A DNA stretch of 64,000 nucleotides from an uncultured Clostridia bacterium (GTDB lineage Bacteria > Bacillota > Clostridia > Christensenellales > Borkfalkiaceae): assembly GCA_944368925.1 (NCBI GenBank), contig CALVXG010000008.1, positions 34,668-98,667 on the forward strand. Reading direction: 5' to 3'. The position numbers and the translations under genes are program-made. The notes under the pieces are model-generated. The model made no database searches and was not told the origin of the DNA. It worked only from the letters and a program-made list of their open reading frames with translations. Shown in pieces: positions 37,110-45,780 of the stretch; position 1 is the first letter of the stretch; each line of letters starts with the position of its first letter.

Positions 37110-37832
37110 ATGGGAAAAAAATGTGCAAAGTGCGGCAAAGTGCTGGACGAATGGGACGAAAAAAATCAGTTTGTCATCGGTTTTACCCGCAAAAAGGCTC
37201 CCGCTTGCGGCGAATACAGCATGAATCTTTCTCTTTGCAGCGAATGTTTCGATGCGATTGCGGAGGGCGTGTTGCAAAAGAATGGGACGGATCGTCCTTG
37301 CACACAAGTGCCGAAAGAGGGGGTTCAAACGGCAGAGGAGTATTTGCGGGTGCTGCAATCGCTGAAAGAGACGAAGGGGCTTCATTATGATTTTCGCCGT
37401 CAGTATCTGAAAGCGTGGCAGGGCTACTTTATGATCACGTGGGCGGGGGAAGCTTCTAAGGAACGTTTTATAAAGCTCGGCGGCGGCAAAAAGATGTGGT
37501 TTGATGCGGAAATACAGTTTGAACCGTTCGTTTATAGGATAGGGGCGCGCGCATTTGCTGGGTCGAAAAATCTGGAGGCGATCTCTTTGGGCAGGATCGG
37601 CGAGATCGGGGAGGGGGCGTTTGCAGATTGTACGTCCTTATCGGCCGTATGGCTGCCCCGCAACCTGAGCAAAGTGCAGGCGGGCGCGTTTCGGGGGTGT
37701 ATAAATCTTCGTTTTCTGCTTTTTGAGGGAAAGGAAACGGAATGGAACGAAAAGATTTTAAAAGGTAAAATTGTACCCGACGGAAACGAACCTCTCCTGG
37801 AGGCGCAGCGTTTTTTCGATTGTTCATTGTAA
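37110..37832 (+). CDS. Small LRR_5 (BspA-like) protein with N-terminal zinc-ribbon-like motif
   Basis: A 240-residue soluble protein. It starts with two CxxC pairs (CAKC at residues 5-8 and CSEC near residue 43) that look like a zinc ribbon. The second half shows BspA-type leucine-rich repeats: VYRIGARAFAGSKNLEAISLG, IGEIGEGAFADCTSLSAVWLP, VQAGAFRGCINLRFLLF. Such repeats are common in gut bacteria and bind proteins or surfaces, but there is no signal peptide here, so the protein is cytoplasmic. The combination with a zinc ribbon is unusual. GGGGAG lies about 9 bases before the ATG at 37110. Function unknown. Confidence 0.65.
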   Translation: MGKKCAKCGKVLDEWDEKNQFVIGFTRKKAPACGEYSMNLSLCSECFDAIAEGVLQKNGTDRPCTQVPKEGVQTAEEYLRVLQSLKETKGLHYDFRRQYLKAWQGYFMITWAGEASKERFIKLGGGKKMWFDAEIQFEPFVYRIGARAFAGSKNLEAISLGRIGEIGEGAFADCTSLSAVWLPRNLSKVQAGAFRGCINLRFLLFEGKETEWNEKILKGKIVPDGNEPLLEAQRFFDCSL

Positions 37833-37858
37833 AAATTTGCAAATAAGGCGGGTTATAG

Positions 37859-37888
37859 TTGCTTTTTTCAGTCCTTTTACAGTATGAT
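37859..37888 (+). promoter_or_regulatory. Promoter of the next hypothetical gene
   Basis: TTGCTT (37859-37864), 18-base spacer, TATGAT (37883-37888). Confidence 0.55.
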
Positions 37889-37917
37889 AGGGGTGAAAAT
37901 AAATCGGGGGAATGTGT

Positions 37918-38685
37918 ATGGAGGAAGGAAAAGAGAATCGGAAGAAAAAGCGTGTGTTTGCGTACGCGTGCAGAATGCCGCAAGAAATGTGCAGCGAGCG
38001 CGTAAAGAATCTGGCGGCGGTTTCCGAGGATGGCAAAGAGCTTTTCTTTGAAGTGGATCAGACGAGCTATTCTCAATCAATAGAGAAAATGTGGAACGCT
38101 TTTTACGATTTTTGCCGCGGGCTCGGTATGCAGCGCGGGCGGGATGAATTGTGGTATTCGCAAGGCGTTTGCGAGCGGTTTGACGGGCCGTTTACGCCCT
38201 GCAAAGAGTGCAAAGCGTCGGAATGTTTTTTCTTCGGCGATGCTTTGGAAAGTCTCGGATGCTGGGATACGATGTATTTAGAGGATGCGTATTCAGAAGA
38301 ATGTCAGTATTGGGACAATCGGGTCAGCTTTGAAGAATTTAAAAAACAGAACGGTTACAATGCCGGACGGGAGCCGTATGCGGGGCGGGATCTGTTCCGT
38401 AAATTTGCGGAAACGGTCGGCGAAAAAGAGTATTCGGAACAAGAATGCGAACGCATTGCACGGGATATTGAGGACAGATGCGAAGAGATGCGGGCGGATA
38501 CGGAACGCTGCGCCGCTCTTCTCATGCGCCTTTGGCGCAATGCACCCGCGCTGTATGCGCGTTCAATCGGGCTTCTTTGGGCAGGGTATGAAGAAAGGCC
38601 CGAGGCGGAGCGGCGGGGATTGGACCGCCTGGCGTGCAGGCTGGCCGAAGAGCAGCAAGCGGCGAGGGAAAAAGTTTCCCGCTGA
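37918..38685 (+). CDS. Hypothetical cysteine-containing protein
   Basis: About 255 residues, hydrophilic, no recognised family. Eleven or so cysteines are spread along it, with CKECKASEC near residue 100 and a later CEEMRADTERC, hinting at metal binding in the centre. The C-terminal third is predicted helical (ERIARDIEDRCEEM, LLMRLWRNAPALYARS). No signal peptide or membrane segment. GGGGG at 37906-37910 is well spaced for the ATG at 37918 but too close to the ATG at 37912, so the later start is chosen. It lies between an LRR-type gene and an ADP-ribosylglycohydrolase. I do not recognise it and propose no function. Confidence 0.6.
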   Translation: MEEGKENRKKKRVFAYACRMPQEMCSERVKNLAAVSEDGKELFFEVDQTSYSQSIEKMWNAFYDFCRGLGMQRGRDELWYSQGVCERFDGPFTPCKECKASECFFFGDALESLGCWDTMYLEDAYSEECQYWDNRVSFEEFKKQNGYNAGREPYAGRDLFRKFAETVGEKEYSEQECERIARDIEDRCEEMRADTERCAALLMRLWRNAPALYARSIGLLWAGYEERPEAERRGLDRLACRLAEEQQAAREKVSR

Positions 38686-38780
38686 AAAAGATTACAGGGC
38701 ATAGCGGAATGTTATATGAGGCCGCCGTAAAACGGGGCGTGTTTTTTGAAAGCAGAAGAAAAGAAAGGGAGGTAAACGGT

Positions 38781-39584
38781 ATGTGGGGTGCAATTTTCGG
38801 AGATATTGTCGGGAGCAGGTTTGAATGGGACAATCATCGGGACAAAAATTTTGAATTGTTCGAAGAGGACTGCAGTTTTACGGACGATTCTGTCATGACG
38901 ATTGCCGTTGCGAAATCGCTTGCCGAATGCGGTGAGCAAGGCGGTGCGGCGCTGCGCGAAGCGGTGATTCGGAACATGCAGCAGATGGGACGAAAGTACT
39001 GGGATGCGGGTTACGGCGGGATGTTTGCCCGCTGGCTGGAATCGGATGAACCCGAGCCGTACAACAGTTTCGGAAACGGTGCGGCCATGCGCATCAGTCC
39101 CGTCGGTGATTTTGCGCGTTCGGAAGAGGAAGTCAAACGCCTTTCGCGCATAGTGACGGAGGTCACGCACAATCATCCCGAGGGCATAAAGGGGGCGGAA
39201 TGCGTGGCAATGTGTATTTTTCTTGCAAAGCAAGGGCATTCGAAAGAGCAGATTTTCGAAAGGGTCAAAAAAGATTATTATCCGCAGATCGGGTCTTATA
39301 CCTGCGCGGAGCTTTCCAAGACCAATCTGTTTGACGAAACCTGCCAGGGCAGCGTTCCGCAGGCGCTTACCTGTTTTTTCGAGGGAAAAGATTTTGAAGA
39401 TACCATTCGCAATGCCATCAGCATCGGCGGAGATTCCGATACGATCGCCGCGATCGCGGGCGGAATTGCGGAGGCGTTTTTCGGAATGGAGGAGCGGTTT
39501 ATGGAAGCGATCAAATCGTTTTTGAGCCGCGATTTGCAGAATACCGTCGCATCGATCGAGAAAAAAGTGTACCGCAAGGCATGA
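38781..39584 (+). CDS. ADP-ribosylglycohydrolase family protein
   Basis: A 267-residue member of the ARH/DraG family, which removes ADP-ribose from proteins or other targets using two magnesium ions. The metal ligands are visible: MWGAIFGDIVGSRFEW at the start, FTDDSVMT (residues 33-40), FGNGAAMRISPVG, then the family's closing motif GGDSDTIAAIAGGI near residue 215. The THNHPEGIKGAE stretch is typical of the small bacterial members. Length is normal. GGGAGGT precedes the ATG at 38781; the open frame reaches back further into the previous gene but without a better site. What it de-modifies here is unknown; no ADP-ribosyltransferase is visible in the window. Confidence 0.92.
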   Translation: MWGAIFGDIVGSRFEWDNHRDKNFELFEEDCSFTDDSVMTIAVAKSLAECGEQGGAALREAVIRNMQQMGRKYWDAGYGGMFARWLESDEPEPYNSFGNGAAMRISPVGDFARSEEEVKRLSRIVTEVTHNHPEGIKGAECVAMCIFLAKQGHSKEQIFERVKKDYYPQIGSYTCAELSKTNLFDETCQGSVPQALTCFFEGKDFEDTIRNAISIGGDSDTIAAIAGGIAEAFFGMEERFMEAIKSFLSRDLQNTVASIEKKVYRKA

Positions 39585-39657
39585 CGAGGGCGCAACCGAA
39601 TTTTTGTTTATTTGCCAAAGCGGCGTAAACTGTTTGCGATTGAATTTGTATGCGGTC

Positions 39658-39697
39658 GCGCGAAAGGCGGTTCCCGATCGGGAACCGCCTTTCGCGC
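39658..39697. repeat. Perfect 40-bp palindrome
   Basis: The two 20-base halves are exact inverse complements with no spacer, running from GCGCGAAAGGCGG through the centre CCCGATCGGG and out again. Neither flank has a T-run. It lies in the gene-free stretch 39,585-39,962, which also has a lone TATAAT at 39737-39742. Small open frames across this stretch all run through the palindrome and lack ribosome sites. Confidence 0.85.
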
Positions 39698-39962
39698 AGA
39701 AAAAATCGCAGCACACCAAGCAAAAATACGACAGGGTATAATGGTGCGATGCCGTGCGCTTCAGGAATCGGAAGAAACGGGCCGGCGCGGGAAAACGTGC
39801 GCCTATATGAAAATTTTTGCAGAAGTATTGTTTTTGTCGGTATGGAGTGCTACGGTGATATAGTATTTTTTACGGAAGTTTTGAATATAGTTAGGAAATA
39901 ACGTACTGTTTTTGGTGCGTATTGTATGTTATGTTAAATAAAGAAACGCATAAGGAGGAATT

Positions 39963-40682
39963 ATGATCAACACAGAAGAAATGTACGGAACCAATTGCAT
40001 AGCGTGGTTCAAAATAAGTACGAAGGGTTTGAAATCTGCACAGATCAAGGAATTGATCAAAGAAATGCGGGACGGAACAGGGCTTACTCCGCAGGCGGAT
40101 CCTTTTGGCGAAAAGGACGATGCTAATTCTTATTTTATAAACTGCTATGATTATGCGCGGTACGTACCTTTCGTCGAGCCGGAGTTTTCGCGCAAGCTGG
40201 AAAGATACCGAAAAGATATGGAAGAGGATCGACAAGATTTTGCCGCACGTACGGACGGAACGGGACTTACGCGTACCTTTCGTATGGAATTGAAAAAGTT
40301 TTGCGGTGAATTTTTACCGCAGCAGATCCGCCTTGAAAAGCGGCTTTGGCTGGTTATGGACGAAGAGGGGCGCTTCTCGGAAAAAGACGGACAGATCGAC
40401 GGTAATTTAAGCAGAACGGAAGAGATCTTGTTCGAATATTTGTGCTTTTTACAAGTCAACCGATTTTGGGGAATGGTTCAAAAAACGATGGGACGTACCG
40501 TGAAAAAACCGCTGTTCATCGGTGCGTTGGCAGACGGCATCGATGAGGGGGCCGACCTTTCGCCTTTCATGGAACAAACTTTGTCTTTGGACAGACAGGC
40601 GTTTGTATTTACAAAAGACAAAAACATGGAAAGGCGGTTGGCGGGGATTGACGCGGAAAAGAAACGCTGCATAGTTCTTTAA
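39963..40682 (+). CDS. Hypothetical protein
   Basis: A 239-residue soluble protein, no family recognised. The N-terminal third mixes strands and helices (CIAWFKISTKGLKSAQIKELIKEM), the middle is helical and charged (FSRKLERYRKDMEEDRQDF), and the C-terminal third has a ALADGIDEGADLSPFMEQT stretch. No signal peptide, membrane helix or catalytic motif can be named. The start is well supported: AAGGAGG ends 5 bases before the ATG at 39963. A small helical gene follows after 77 bases with its own ribosome site and may share the transcript. Codon use is like the surrounding genes. Confidence 0.65.
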   Translation: MINTEEMYGTNCIAWFKISTKGLKSAQIKELIKEMRDGTGLTPQADPFGEKDDANSYFINCYDYARYVPFVEPEFSRKLERYRKDMEEDRQDFAARTDGTGLTRTFRMELKKFCGEFLPQQIRLEKRLWLVMDEEGRFSEKDGQIDGNLSRTEEILFEYLCFLQVNRFWGMVQKTMGRTVKKPLFIGALADGIDEGADLSPFMEQTLSLDRQAFVFTKDKNMERRLAGIDAEKKRCIVL

Positions 40683-40759
40683 AAGGACAAAGCGTACAGA
40701 CAATTCGCCAAATTCGGTAAAATTTCAATAAAATAAAAATTAAGGAGGAAAGAGAAATC

Positions 40760-40993
40760 ATGCACATTGATCCGAAGATTGTGGAGATACTCAAAAAATA
40801 CCAAACGGAGATAAATAACAATGAGTATGTTTCTTTAATTGCGGAGGTCTATCTTCAATGCGGGGCAAAAGGAGTCGGAGAGCTGAAAGATTTGTTTTTG
40901 CAGACGGAAATGGATATGAAGGCGTATAACAAGGCGATCGGAAAAATCATCAAAGATCTTTTGAAAAACAGCGATCTTTTGAACGACGATTAA
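40760..40993 (+). CDS. Small helical hypothetical protein
   Basis: A 77-residue soluble protein, mostly predicted helix: IDPKIVEILKKYQTEINNN, VSLIAEVYLQCGAKG, MDMKAYNKAIGKIIKDLLK. No known domain. AAGGAGGAAAGAGAAATC precedes the ATG at 40760, a strong site, and the base composition matches its neighbours, so it is probably a real gene. It lies 77 bases after the previous hypothetical gene, likely in one unit with it. A role as a small binding or adaptor protein is only a guess. Confidence 0.6.
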   Translation: MHIDPKIVEILKKYQTEINNNEYVSLIAEVYLQCGAKGVGELKDLFLQTEMDMKAYNKAIGKIIKDLLKNSDLLNDD

Positions 40994-41197
40994 GAGGCAA
41001 AACCGAAAAAAGGAAGCAAACGGAGGTTTTTTGGAGCAGACAACGCAAAGGGGAAAATTTATCAAAAGAAGCGGGTATAAACGATCCTTTTTCAAAAAAT
41101 TTTTCGGCTTTAAAAAGGCGGATCGGCTCAAAAATTTATGGTGCGGAAAACAAATGGGCATCAAAGGGATGCGGAAGGTCAAAGGACGAGACTGTAT

Positions 41198-41230
41198 ACA
41201 AAAAAGCGTGCAAAATGCACGCTTTTTTGT
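41198..41230 (+). terminator. Terminator after the small helical gene
   Basis: A 15-bp stem (ACAAAAAAGCGTGCA, 41198-41212, with 41216-41230) and an AAA loop, T-rich right arm. The 40,994-41,386 interval otherwise holds no supported gene; a TTG-start frame at 41031 runs into this hairpin. TATAAT at 41349-41354 is a candidate -10 for the gene at 41387. Confidence 0.88.
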
Positions 41231-41386
41231 ATGACTGAAAACGCCTGCAGTGTTAAAACAAGCAGATTTTCAGATCGGGAGAATCACCGCATAAACGAAA
41301 GACTTTTGGCGGAAAGGATATGTACCGAATCGGGTGCATGACTTTTTGTATAATGGTTTTGAAAGACAAGAGAGAGGTTTTGACGT

Positions 41387-42073
41387 ATGGTAAAAGTTAT
41401 GCTGATGCAGGGCAGAATGACGCCGGAGCAATATATCTGCGATCTTTTTGATTGTGTCAATCGGGACGGCAGTCTGTACATTGCGAGGTATGAAGACGGT
41501 TTTCTTCGCGGTACGGCGACCGATTTTTCGCTGACGACGTATTTTGAAAAATTCAAAATGAATTGCAAGGCTGCGGACGGCGCAAAAATTTTGGAAAAGG
41601 GGAAAGCTCTATCGGAAAACCTGCAAAAGATTGCCGCGAAAAAGGCGTCGGAGATTGCGGACGGAAAGGAAGCAGAACGGGTATTGGGAAAAGGGCTTTT
41701 CAGAATCTGGGATATTTATGTCCGCCGTTTTCGGTATAACGGGGCAAGGGCGCGGAATGTGGAAAAGCTGATCCATACGGACGCTTACGTCACGTACAGG
41801 AAGGGGGACGGGCAATTTTCTGCGGAAGAGGAGGCGTTGCTCGACAGGTATGAAGAAGAAAAGAAGAGAGAATTTTGCAAGCGGTTGGGCGGGGGAGTGT
41901 GCGCGTACGAAGTCGTTTTGCGTGCGATGCGGCTGGAAAAGCTGTTTGAACTGGACGCGCCGCCGCTGATTCTCGACAACGAGCGGCGTGATTTGTGGGA
42001 AAGCCTTGCGCTGAACGGATATGCGAAAACACGGGAGAAAATTTTGGTAAAGGGCAACGCGGAACGCTTTTAA
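41387..42073 (+). CDS. Hypothetical protein
   Basis: A 228-residue soluble protein of unknown family. It begins MVKVMLMQGRMTPEQYICDLFDCVNRDG and is predicted mostly helical after residue 60, with many charged residues (RYEEEKKREFCKRLGGG). No signal, membrane helix or enzyme motif is seen. GAGAGG lies about 11 bases before the ATG, a moderate site, and TATAAT at 41349-41354 may be the -10 box, without a good -35. It is one of several unrecognised, singly transcribed genes between the two glycan loci. No function is proposed. Confidence 0.6.
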   Translation: MVKVMLMQGRMTPEQYICDLFDCVNRDGSLYIARYEDGFLRGTATDFSLTTYFEKFKMNCKAADGAKILEKGKALSENLQKIAAKKASEIADGKEAERVLGKGLFRIWDIYVRRFRYNGARARNVEKLIHTDAYVTYRKGDGQFSAEEEALLDRYEEEKKREFCKRLGGGVCAYEVVLRAMRLEKLFELDAPPLILDNERRDLWESLALNGYAKTREKILVKGNAERF

Positions 42074-42184
42074 TTGAAAAGGTATTTTGTACGCAGATAC
42101 TCGTGCGGCGTTTTGAAGCGATCGCGAAACGCTTGCGGAAAGAGGCGTATTTTTCGGAAAGATGGCGCAATTTTATTCGGAGGA

Positions 42185-42213
42185 TGGACAATTTCGGCAA
42201 ACGATGGTACAAT
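42185..42213 (+). promoter_or_regulatory. Promoter of the HAD hydrolase gene
   Basis: TGGACA (42185-42190), 17-base spacer, TACAAT (42208-42213), close before the GTG start at 42242. Confidence 0.7.
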
Positions 42214-42241
42214 AGTATAAAAAGAGCAAGGAAAATTAGCC

Positions 42242-43426
42242 GTGAGCGACAAACAATTTGAACGGAAATACAAAGAAGATAAGCCAGTCGTTGCCATTTG
42301 TTACGATTTTGACAAGACGCTGACGCCCGACGATATGCAGGCGCAGGGATTTATTCAATCACTCGGAACGGACGTCGGGGAATTCTGGAAAGAGTCGAAC
42401 GCTCTTGCCGAAAAAAACAATATGGACGAGAATCTTGCCTATATGTTTTGCATGAAGGAAAAGGCATACGGGCAGATGCTTTTCAACAAGAAGACGTTGG
42501 CCGATTACGGGGCGAAAATTACGTTGTTTCCCGGGGTGGAAGAGTGGTTTGAGCGCATACGCGAATACGGAAAGGAGAAGGGTGCGATCGTCGAACACTA
42601 TATTATTTCGTCGGGATTGGCGGAGATGATCGAGGGGACGTCGGTCGCAAAGAAAGGCGTTTTCGAGCGCATATATGCGAGTTCTTTTTATTACGACGAA
42701 AGGGGGATGGCGGTCTGGCCGGCGCAGGCCGTCAACTATACCAACAAAACGCAGTTTTTGTTCCGTATCGAAAAGGGCGTTTTGGACGTGAACGATCCCA
42801 GGGTAAACGATTCGTTTGCGCCCGACGAGATACGGGTACCTTTTCGGAACATGATCTACATAGGGGACAGCGATACGGATATTCCGTGCATGCGGCTGGT
42901 AAATTCCAGCGGCGGCTCTTCGATCGGCGTGTATAACGCGGAGAGCAGCGACAGGACAAAAGTGTATAAAATGATGCGTGAGGGCAGGATCCGCTATTAC
43001 GCGCGGGCCGATTATTCGGAGGGGAAAGAGCTCGATAAGATCGTCAAGTCGATCATCGACCGTACGGTCGTGGAGTTCGGGCTGAACAATGTGTTTTTCA
43101 AGTGCAAAAAAGAAACGGATGCGTTTGATCGGGAGAACAGCGAGGAGGGGCGCCATAAAATCGATTTGATCTACGCGCTGGAAAACAGCCGCAGTTTTGC
43201 GGCCACGCATACGATCGTAGCGCAGCTTTCCGCGATCAGGAGCTGGGATACGGACGAAAAAGAGGAACTGTGCTCGGTCGCGCTCCGAAACGCGCAGGTG
43301 TTTTCGGTTTTAGGGGACGAAGACGTCGGACTTTTTTATCGGAACCTTCTTAAAGGAACAAAGAGTTTGGGAAAAAACGCGCAGGAAGTAAAAAACAGGC
43401 TGGATAAATTTGATGACGGGAAGTAG
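42242..43426 (+). CDS. HAD-superfamily hydrolase with long C-terminal extension
   Basis: A 394-residue phosphatase-type protein. Motif I is YDFDKTLTPD (residues 21-30, nucleophile Asp22 and acid Asp24), followed by a helical cap region; motif II is probably HYIISSG near residue 120, and the metal motif GDSDTDIP lies near residue 208. The C-terminal 130 residues, after the core domain, are charged and helical and do not match the usual HAD layout. GTG at 42242 is the start, with AAGGA about 10 bases upstream and the DFDKT motif 21 residues in. The gene has its own promoter and a strong terminator. The substrate cannot be told from the sequence. Confidence 0.87.
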   Translation: MSDKQFERKYKEDKPVVAICYDFDKTLTPDDMQAQGFIQSLGTDVGEFWKESNALAEKNNMDENLAYMFCMKEKAYGQMLFNKKTLADYGAKITLFPGVEEWFERIREYGKEKGAIVEHYIISSGLAEMIEGTSVAKKGVFERIYASSFYYDERGMAVWPAQAVNYTNKTQFLFRIEKGVLDVNDPRVNDSFAPDEIRVPFRNMIYIGDSDTDIPCMRLVNSSGGSSIGVYNAESSDRTKVYKMMREGRIRYYARADYSEGKELDKIVKSIIDRTVVEFGLNNVFFKCKKETDAFDRENSEEGRHKIDLIYALENSRSFAATHTIVAQLSAIRSWDTDEKEELCSVALRNAQVFSVLGDEDVGLFYRNLLKGTKSLGKNAQEVKNRLDKFDDGK

Positions 43427-43462
43427 GGCGTATTTTTGAAAAATCAAAAGCAAAGATTAAAA

Positions 43463-43519
43463 GGTATTGCGGGGGACGCATGCGATCGGCATGCGTCCCC
43501 CGCAATACCTTGATTTTTT
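43463..43519 (+). terminator. Strong terminator of the HAD gene
   Basis: A perfect 21-bp stem (43463-43483 with 43489-43509), GATCG loop, then TTGATTTTTT. It is the longest perfect terminator stem in the window. The next 230 bases, to the convergent XRE gene, show no gene. Confidence 0.95.
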
Positions 43520-43751
43520 ATAAAATTTTTAAGCGGAATCAGGCCGAAGCGTGAAAGCCTTATTCCGCTTAGTTCTTTGCGCCAAAGAAGATGATTTCGT
43601 TACGGAAAGGAGTAAACGTTTTAGAAAACGGCCTTCGTGCGCAAAAAGATGGCATACGTGTTGTCAAAATTTAGAAAAATGCGCAAAAAATAGTTTATAG
43701 ATGGTCATTTTTTGCTATTGCACGGAAGGTCATTTCGGATATTTGTAAAAA

Positions 43752-44405
43752 TCAGTCTTTGCGTTTTTTATTGCACACATAAAAAACGATAAACGGGATA
43801 AGGGCCGCTAGCGCAGACAGGATCAGCACAATGAGTTGTTCCGATGTGCTCAATCCGTGCAATGCTACAAATGCGGCGATCACGGCAAGAACGAGGGGAT
43901 AGGTACAGTACAGCAGAAGATTGACGTATTTTTTATCGACATGTGTGCGGGCGGAATATTTTACAAGCAAGTTGTTTCTTTTTACAAGGTAAAAGGTGAC
44001 TGCCGCAATCTCGCAGAGTGCGCCGAGTATGATCGGGATATATACGGCGGTTTCCGAATAAGTAGCCTCATAACGGTTGATTCTGTCCCAAAGCACTCTG
44101 CCGATTACGATCAGAATTGCGGCGGCAAGCTGCATTGCCATTGTTACGATCCAGGTGTTTTTATAGGCGGTATTCGCTTCATGATCGGCCGCTTTCTTTA
44201 TTTCCGCCGAAGCGTCATTGCCGCTCATCATTTCCTGCAGAGGGATCTGCAGCGCTTCGGCCAAAGGCAGGAGCAGGGAAGTGTCGGGTAAACTTCTGCC
44301 CGTTTCCCACTTGGAAACGACTTTGTCAGATATATTTAATTTTTCTGCAAGCTGTTGCTGTGTAAGGCCTAATTCTTTACGCCTTTTTGCGATGATCTCT
44401 TTCAT
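43752..44405 (-). CDS. XRE-family regulator with membrane domain
   Basis: A 217-residue protein. The first 60 residues are an XRE/Cro helix-turn-helix: IIAKRRKELGLTQQQLAEKLNISDKVVSKWETG, then RSLPDTSLLLPLAEALQI. After a short linker follow four hydrophobic segments (NTWIVTMAMQLAAAILIVIG, VYIPIILGALCEIAAVTFYL, and two more) ending in CNKKRKD. This makes a membrane-tethered DNA-binding protein, a known but poorly studied layout in Bacillota. ATG at 44405; an AGGAG lies some 13 bases upstream, rather far. The promoter at 44436-44464 is good. It is divergent from locus B, whose LacI regulator starts 370 bases away, but nothing links them directly. Targets and signal are unknown. Confidence 0.88.
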   Translation of the reverse strand: MKEIIAKRRKELGLTQQQLAEKLNISDKVVSKWETGRSLPDTSLLLPLAEALQIPLQEMMSGNDASAEIKKAADHEANTAYKNTWIVTMAMQLAAAILIVIGRVLWDRINRYEATYSETAVYIPIILGALCEIAAVTFYLVKRNNLLVKYSARTHVDKKYVNLLLYCTYPLVLAVIAAFVALHGLSTSEQLIVLILSALAALIPFIVFYVCNKKRKD

Positions 44406-44435
44406 TGAACCGCGTAGTCTCCTGATTTTTTCTTT

Positions 44436-44464
44436 ATTATAGCAAAACGGTGCCTGCCTGTAAA
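44436..44464 (-). promoter_or_regulatory. Promoter of the XRE regulator
   Basis: On the minus strand: TTTACA (44464-44459), 17-base spacer, TATAAT (44441-44436). Confidence 0.8.
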
Positions 44465-44663
44465 TTTTATTTGCTCGGAGATAGCTCTACAATATGGAGA
44501 AACAACGATCCGATTTAGAGAAATCATAACAGAAAGAATAAGTATAATGTAGAAGTTTTTAGACAGAAATGCTGATTCGTAAATATTGGGTTGATTTTTA
44601 TCGGAAAGATTTTTATAGCTTTTGTCTTTGTAAAAAAATTAATAAAATTTTTTAAAATACCTA

Positions 44664-44689
44664 TTGACAAGTTAAAAGTGTGATATGAT
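44664..44689 (+). promoter_or_regulatory. Probable promoter of the locus B LacI regulator
   Basis: TGATATGAT (44681-44689) is an extended -10 element. A TTGACA at 44664-44669 lies upstream but only 14 bases away, so the extended -10 probably carries the promoter. Confidence 0.55.
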
Positions 44690-44701
44690 TCATTCGTAAA
44701 A

Positions 44702-44715
44702 TTGACGCGTGTCAA
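44702..44715. promoter_or_regulatory. Operator OB1, locus B LacI regulator
   Basis: Palindrome TTGACGCGTGTCAA just after the predicted transcription start of the regulator. An identical 14-base copy stands before the transporter operon at 45912. Confidence 0.85.
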
Positions 44716-44775
44716 AATGATAATATCTGACATTATTTGGATTTTGCAAACAATAAGCAAACAGAGTGGTGTAAA

Positions 44776-45765
44776 ATGGTAACAAGGCGGCAGGTAGCGG
44801 AGAGGGCGAATGTATCCGAAGCGACCGTATCGAACGTAATAAACGGAAAGGCGTGTGTTTCCGAAGATAAGACGCGGCGGGTCATGAAAGCGATCAGCGA
44901 ACTGAACTATGTGCCTGACCAGAATGCCCGTACGCTTGTGATGGGGAAATCGCGGCATATCGGGATTGCAATTTATGAAACGACGAATCCATATCATATG
45001 GAACTGGCAAGGCATATAGAGAGTCACGCAACGAAAAAAGGTTATATTGTATCGTTGTTCATGCTGGACAACAACATGAAGAACAAGTTGGACGTAATCG
45101 TACAGCATCGTTTGGACGGGATCATCAATTTTATGACAAACCAGTATCCGGACAGTTTTATTGACTGGCTGGCACATTACGGGGCGGTGATGATCAATTT
45201 TAACGGAGAAGTTGGATCGTTGTTCGAAAATGATTACACGGATGCGATGAACGAACTTCTGCAAAAGGTTTACGAACTTGGGCATCGGAAGATTGCTTAC
45301 ATAAGTAACGCCGATGAAGAAGGCTTTTATGCGGACAGTCGCGGTAAGGCTTGGAAGGCGATGGCGGAAAGCGGAAAATTTGAAAAAACGGAAGTTTTTT
45401 ACAATCATGATTTTGAGCTGCGGAGTGATGAGATCGGCAGGGAATTGTGTCATAAGCTTATCCGAGATTATCCGGATGCGACTGCTGTATTCTGTACTAA
45501 TGATCTCTGCGCGATGGGGGTTCTTCGTACGTTAAAGGATGCAGGTATCCGTGTCCCGCAGGACATTTCCGTGATTGGGTGCGACGATATCGATCAAGGC
45601 AAACTGTATGTTCCGTCGTTGACGACGATCACGATAGATAAGCGCAAGCAGGGAGAGGAGATTGCCGAACAGGTGATCGGGGAAATAGAAGGAAAGCGTT
45701 CGAGGGTTTATAAAATTTACCCCGCACATGCGGTTTATCGCGAATCTTTGGCCGAACGCAGATAA
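44776..45765 (+). CDS. LacI-family regulator of glycan locus B
   Basis: A 329-residue LacI-type repressor. The DNA-binding head is VTRRQVAERANVSEATVSNVINGKACVSEDKTRRVMKAISELNYVPDQNARTL, complete with hinge helix; the sensor domain shows IGIAIYETTNPYHMELARHIE, FCTNDLCAMGVLRTLKDAG and ISVIGCDDI. Identical palindromes in its own leader (44702-44715) and before the transporter operon (45912-45925) point to autoregulation and control of locus B. The ATG at 44776 is preceded by a weak site (GAGTGGTG); the longer frame beginning at TTG 44737 runs into the leader. It is related to, but distinct from, the locus A regulator and recognises a different operator sequence. Confidence 0.93.
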   Translation: MVTRRQVAERANVSEATVSNVINGKACVSEDKTRRVMKAISELNYVPDQNARTLVMGKSRHIGIAIYETTNPYHMELARHIESHATKKGYIVSLFMLDNNMKNKLDVIVQHRLDGIINFMTNQYPDSFIDWLAHYGAVMINFNGEVGSLFENDYTDAMNELLQKVYELGHRKIAYISNADEEGFYADSRGKAWKAMAESGKFEKTEVFYNHDFELRSDEIGRELCHKLIRDYPDATAVFCTNDLCAMGVLRTLKDAGIRVPQDISVIGCDDIDQGKLYVPSLTTITIDKRKQGEEIAEQVIGEIEGKRSRVYKIYPAHAVYRESLAERR

Positions 45766-45780
45766 CGTCTGAAAAAATTT

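Noticed and set aside
39612-39901. Overlapping 83-codon frames across the 40-bp palindrome
   Set aside because: They are two frames of the same repeat with no ribosome site or recognisable domain.
41031-41234. 67-codon frame from TTG 41031, with CGGAGG before it
   Set aside because: Its last codons are the hairpin of the terminator at 41198-41230, and its basic composition has no match; the ribosome-like site may be chance.
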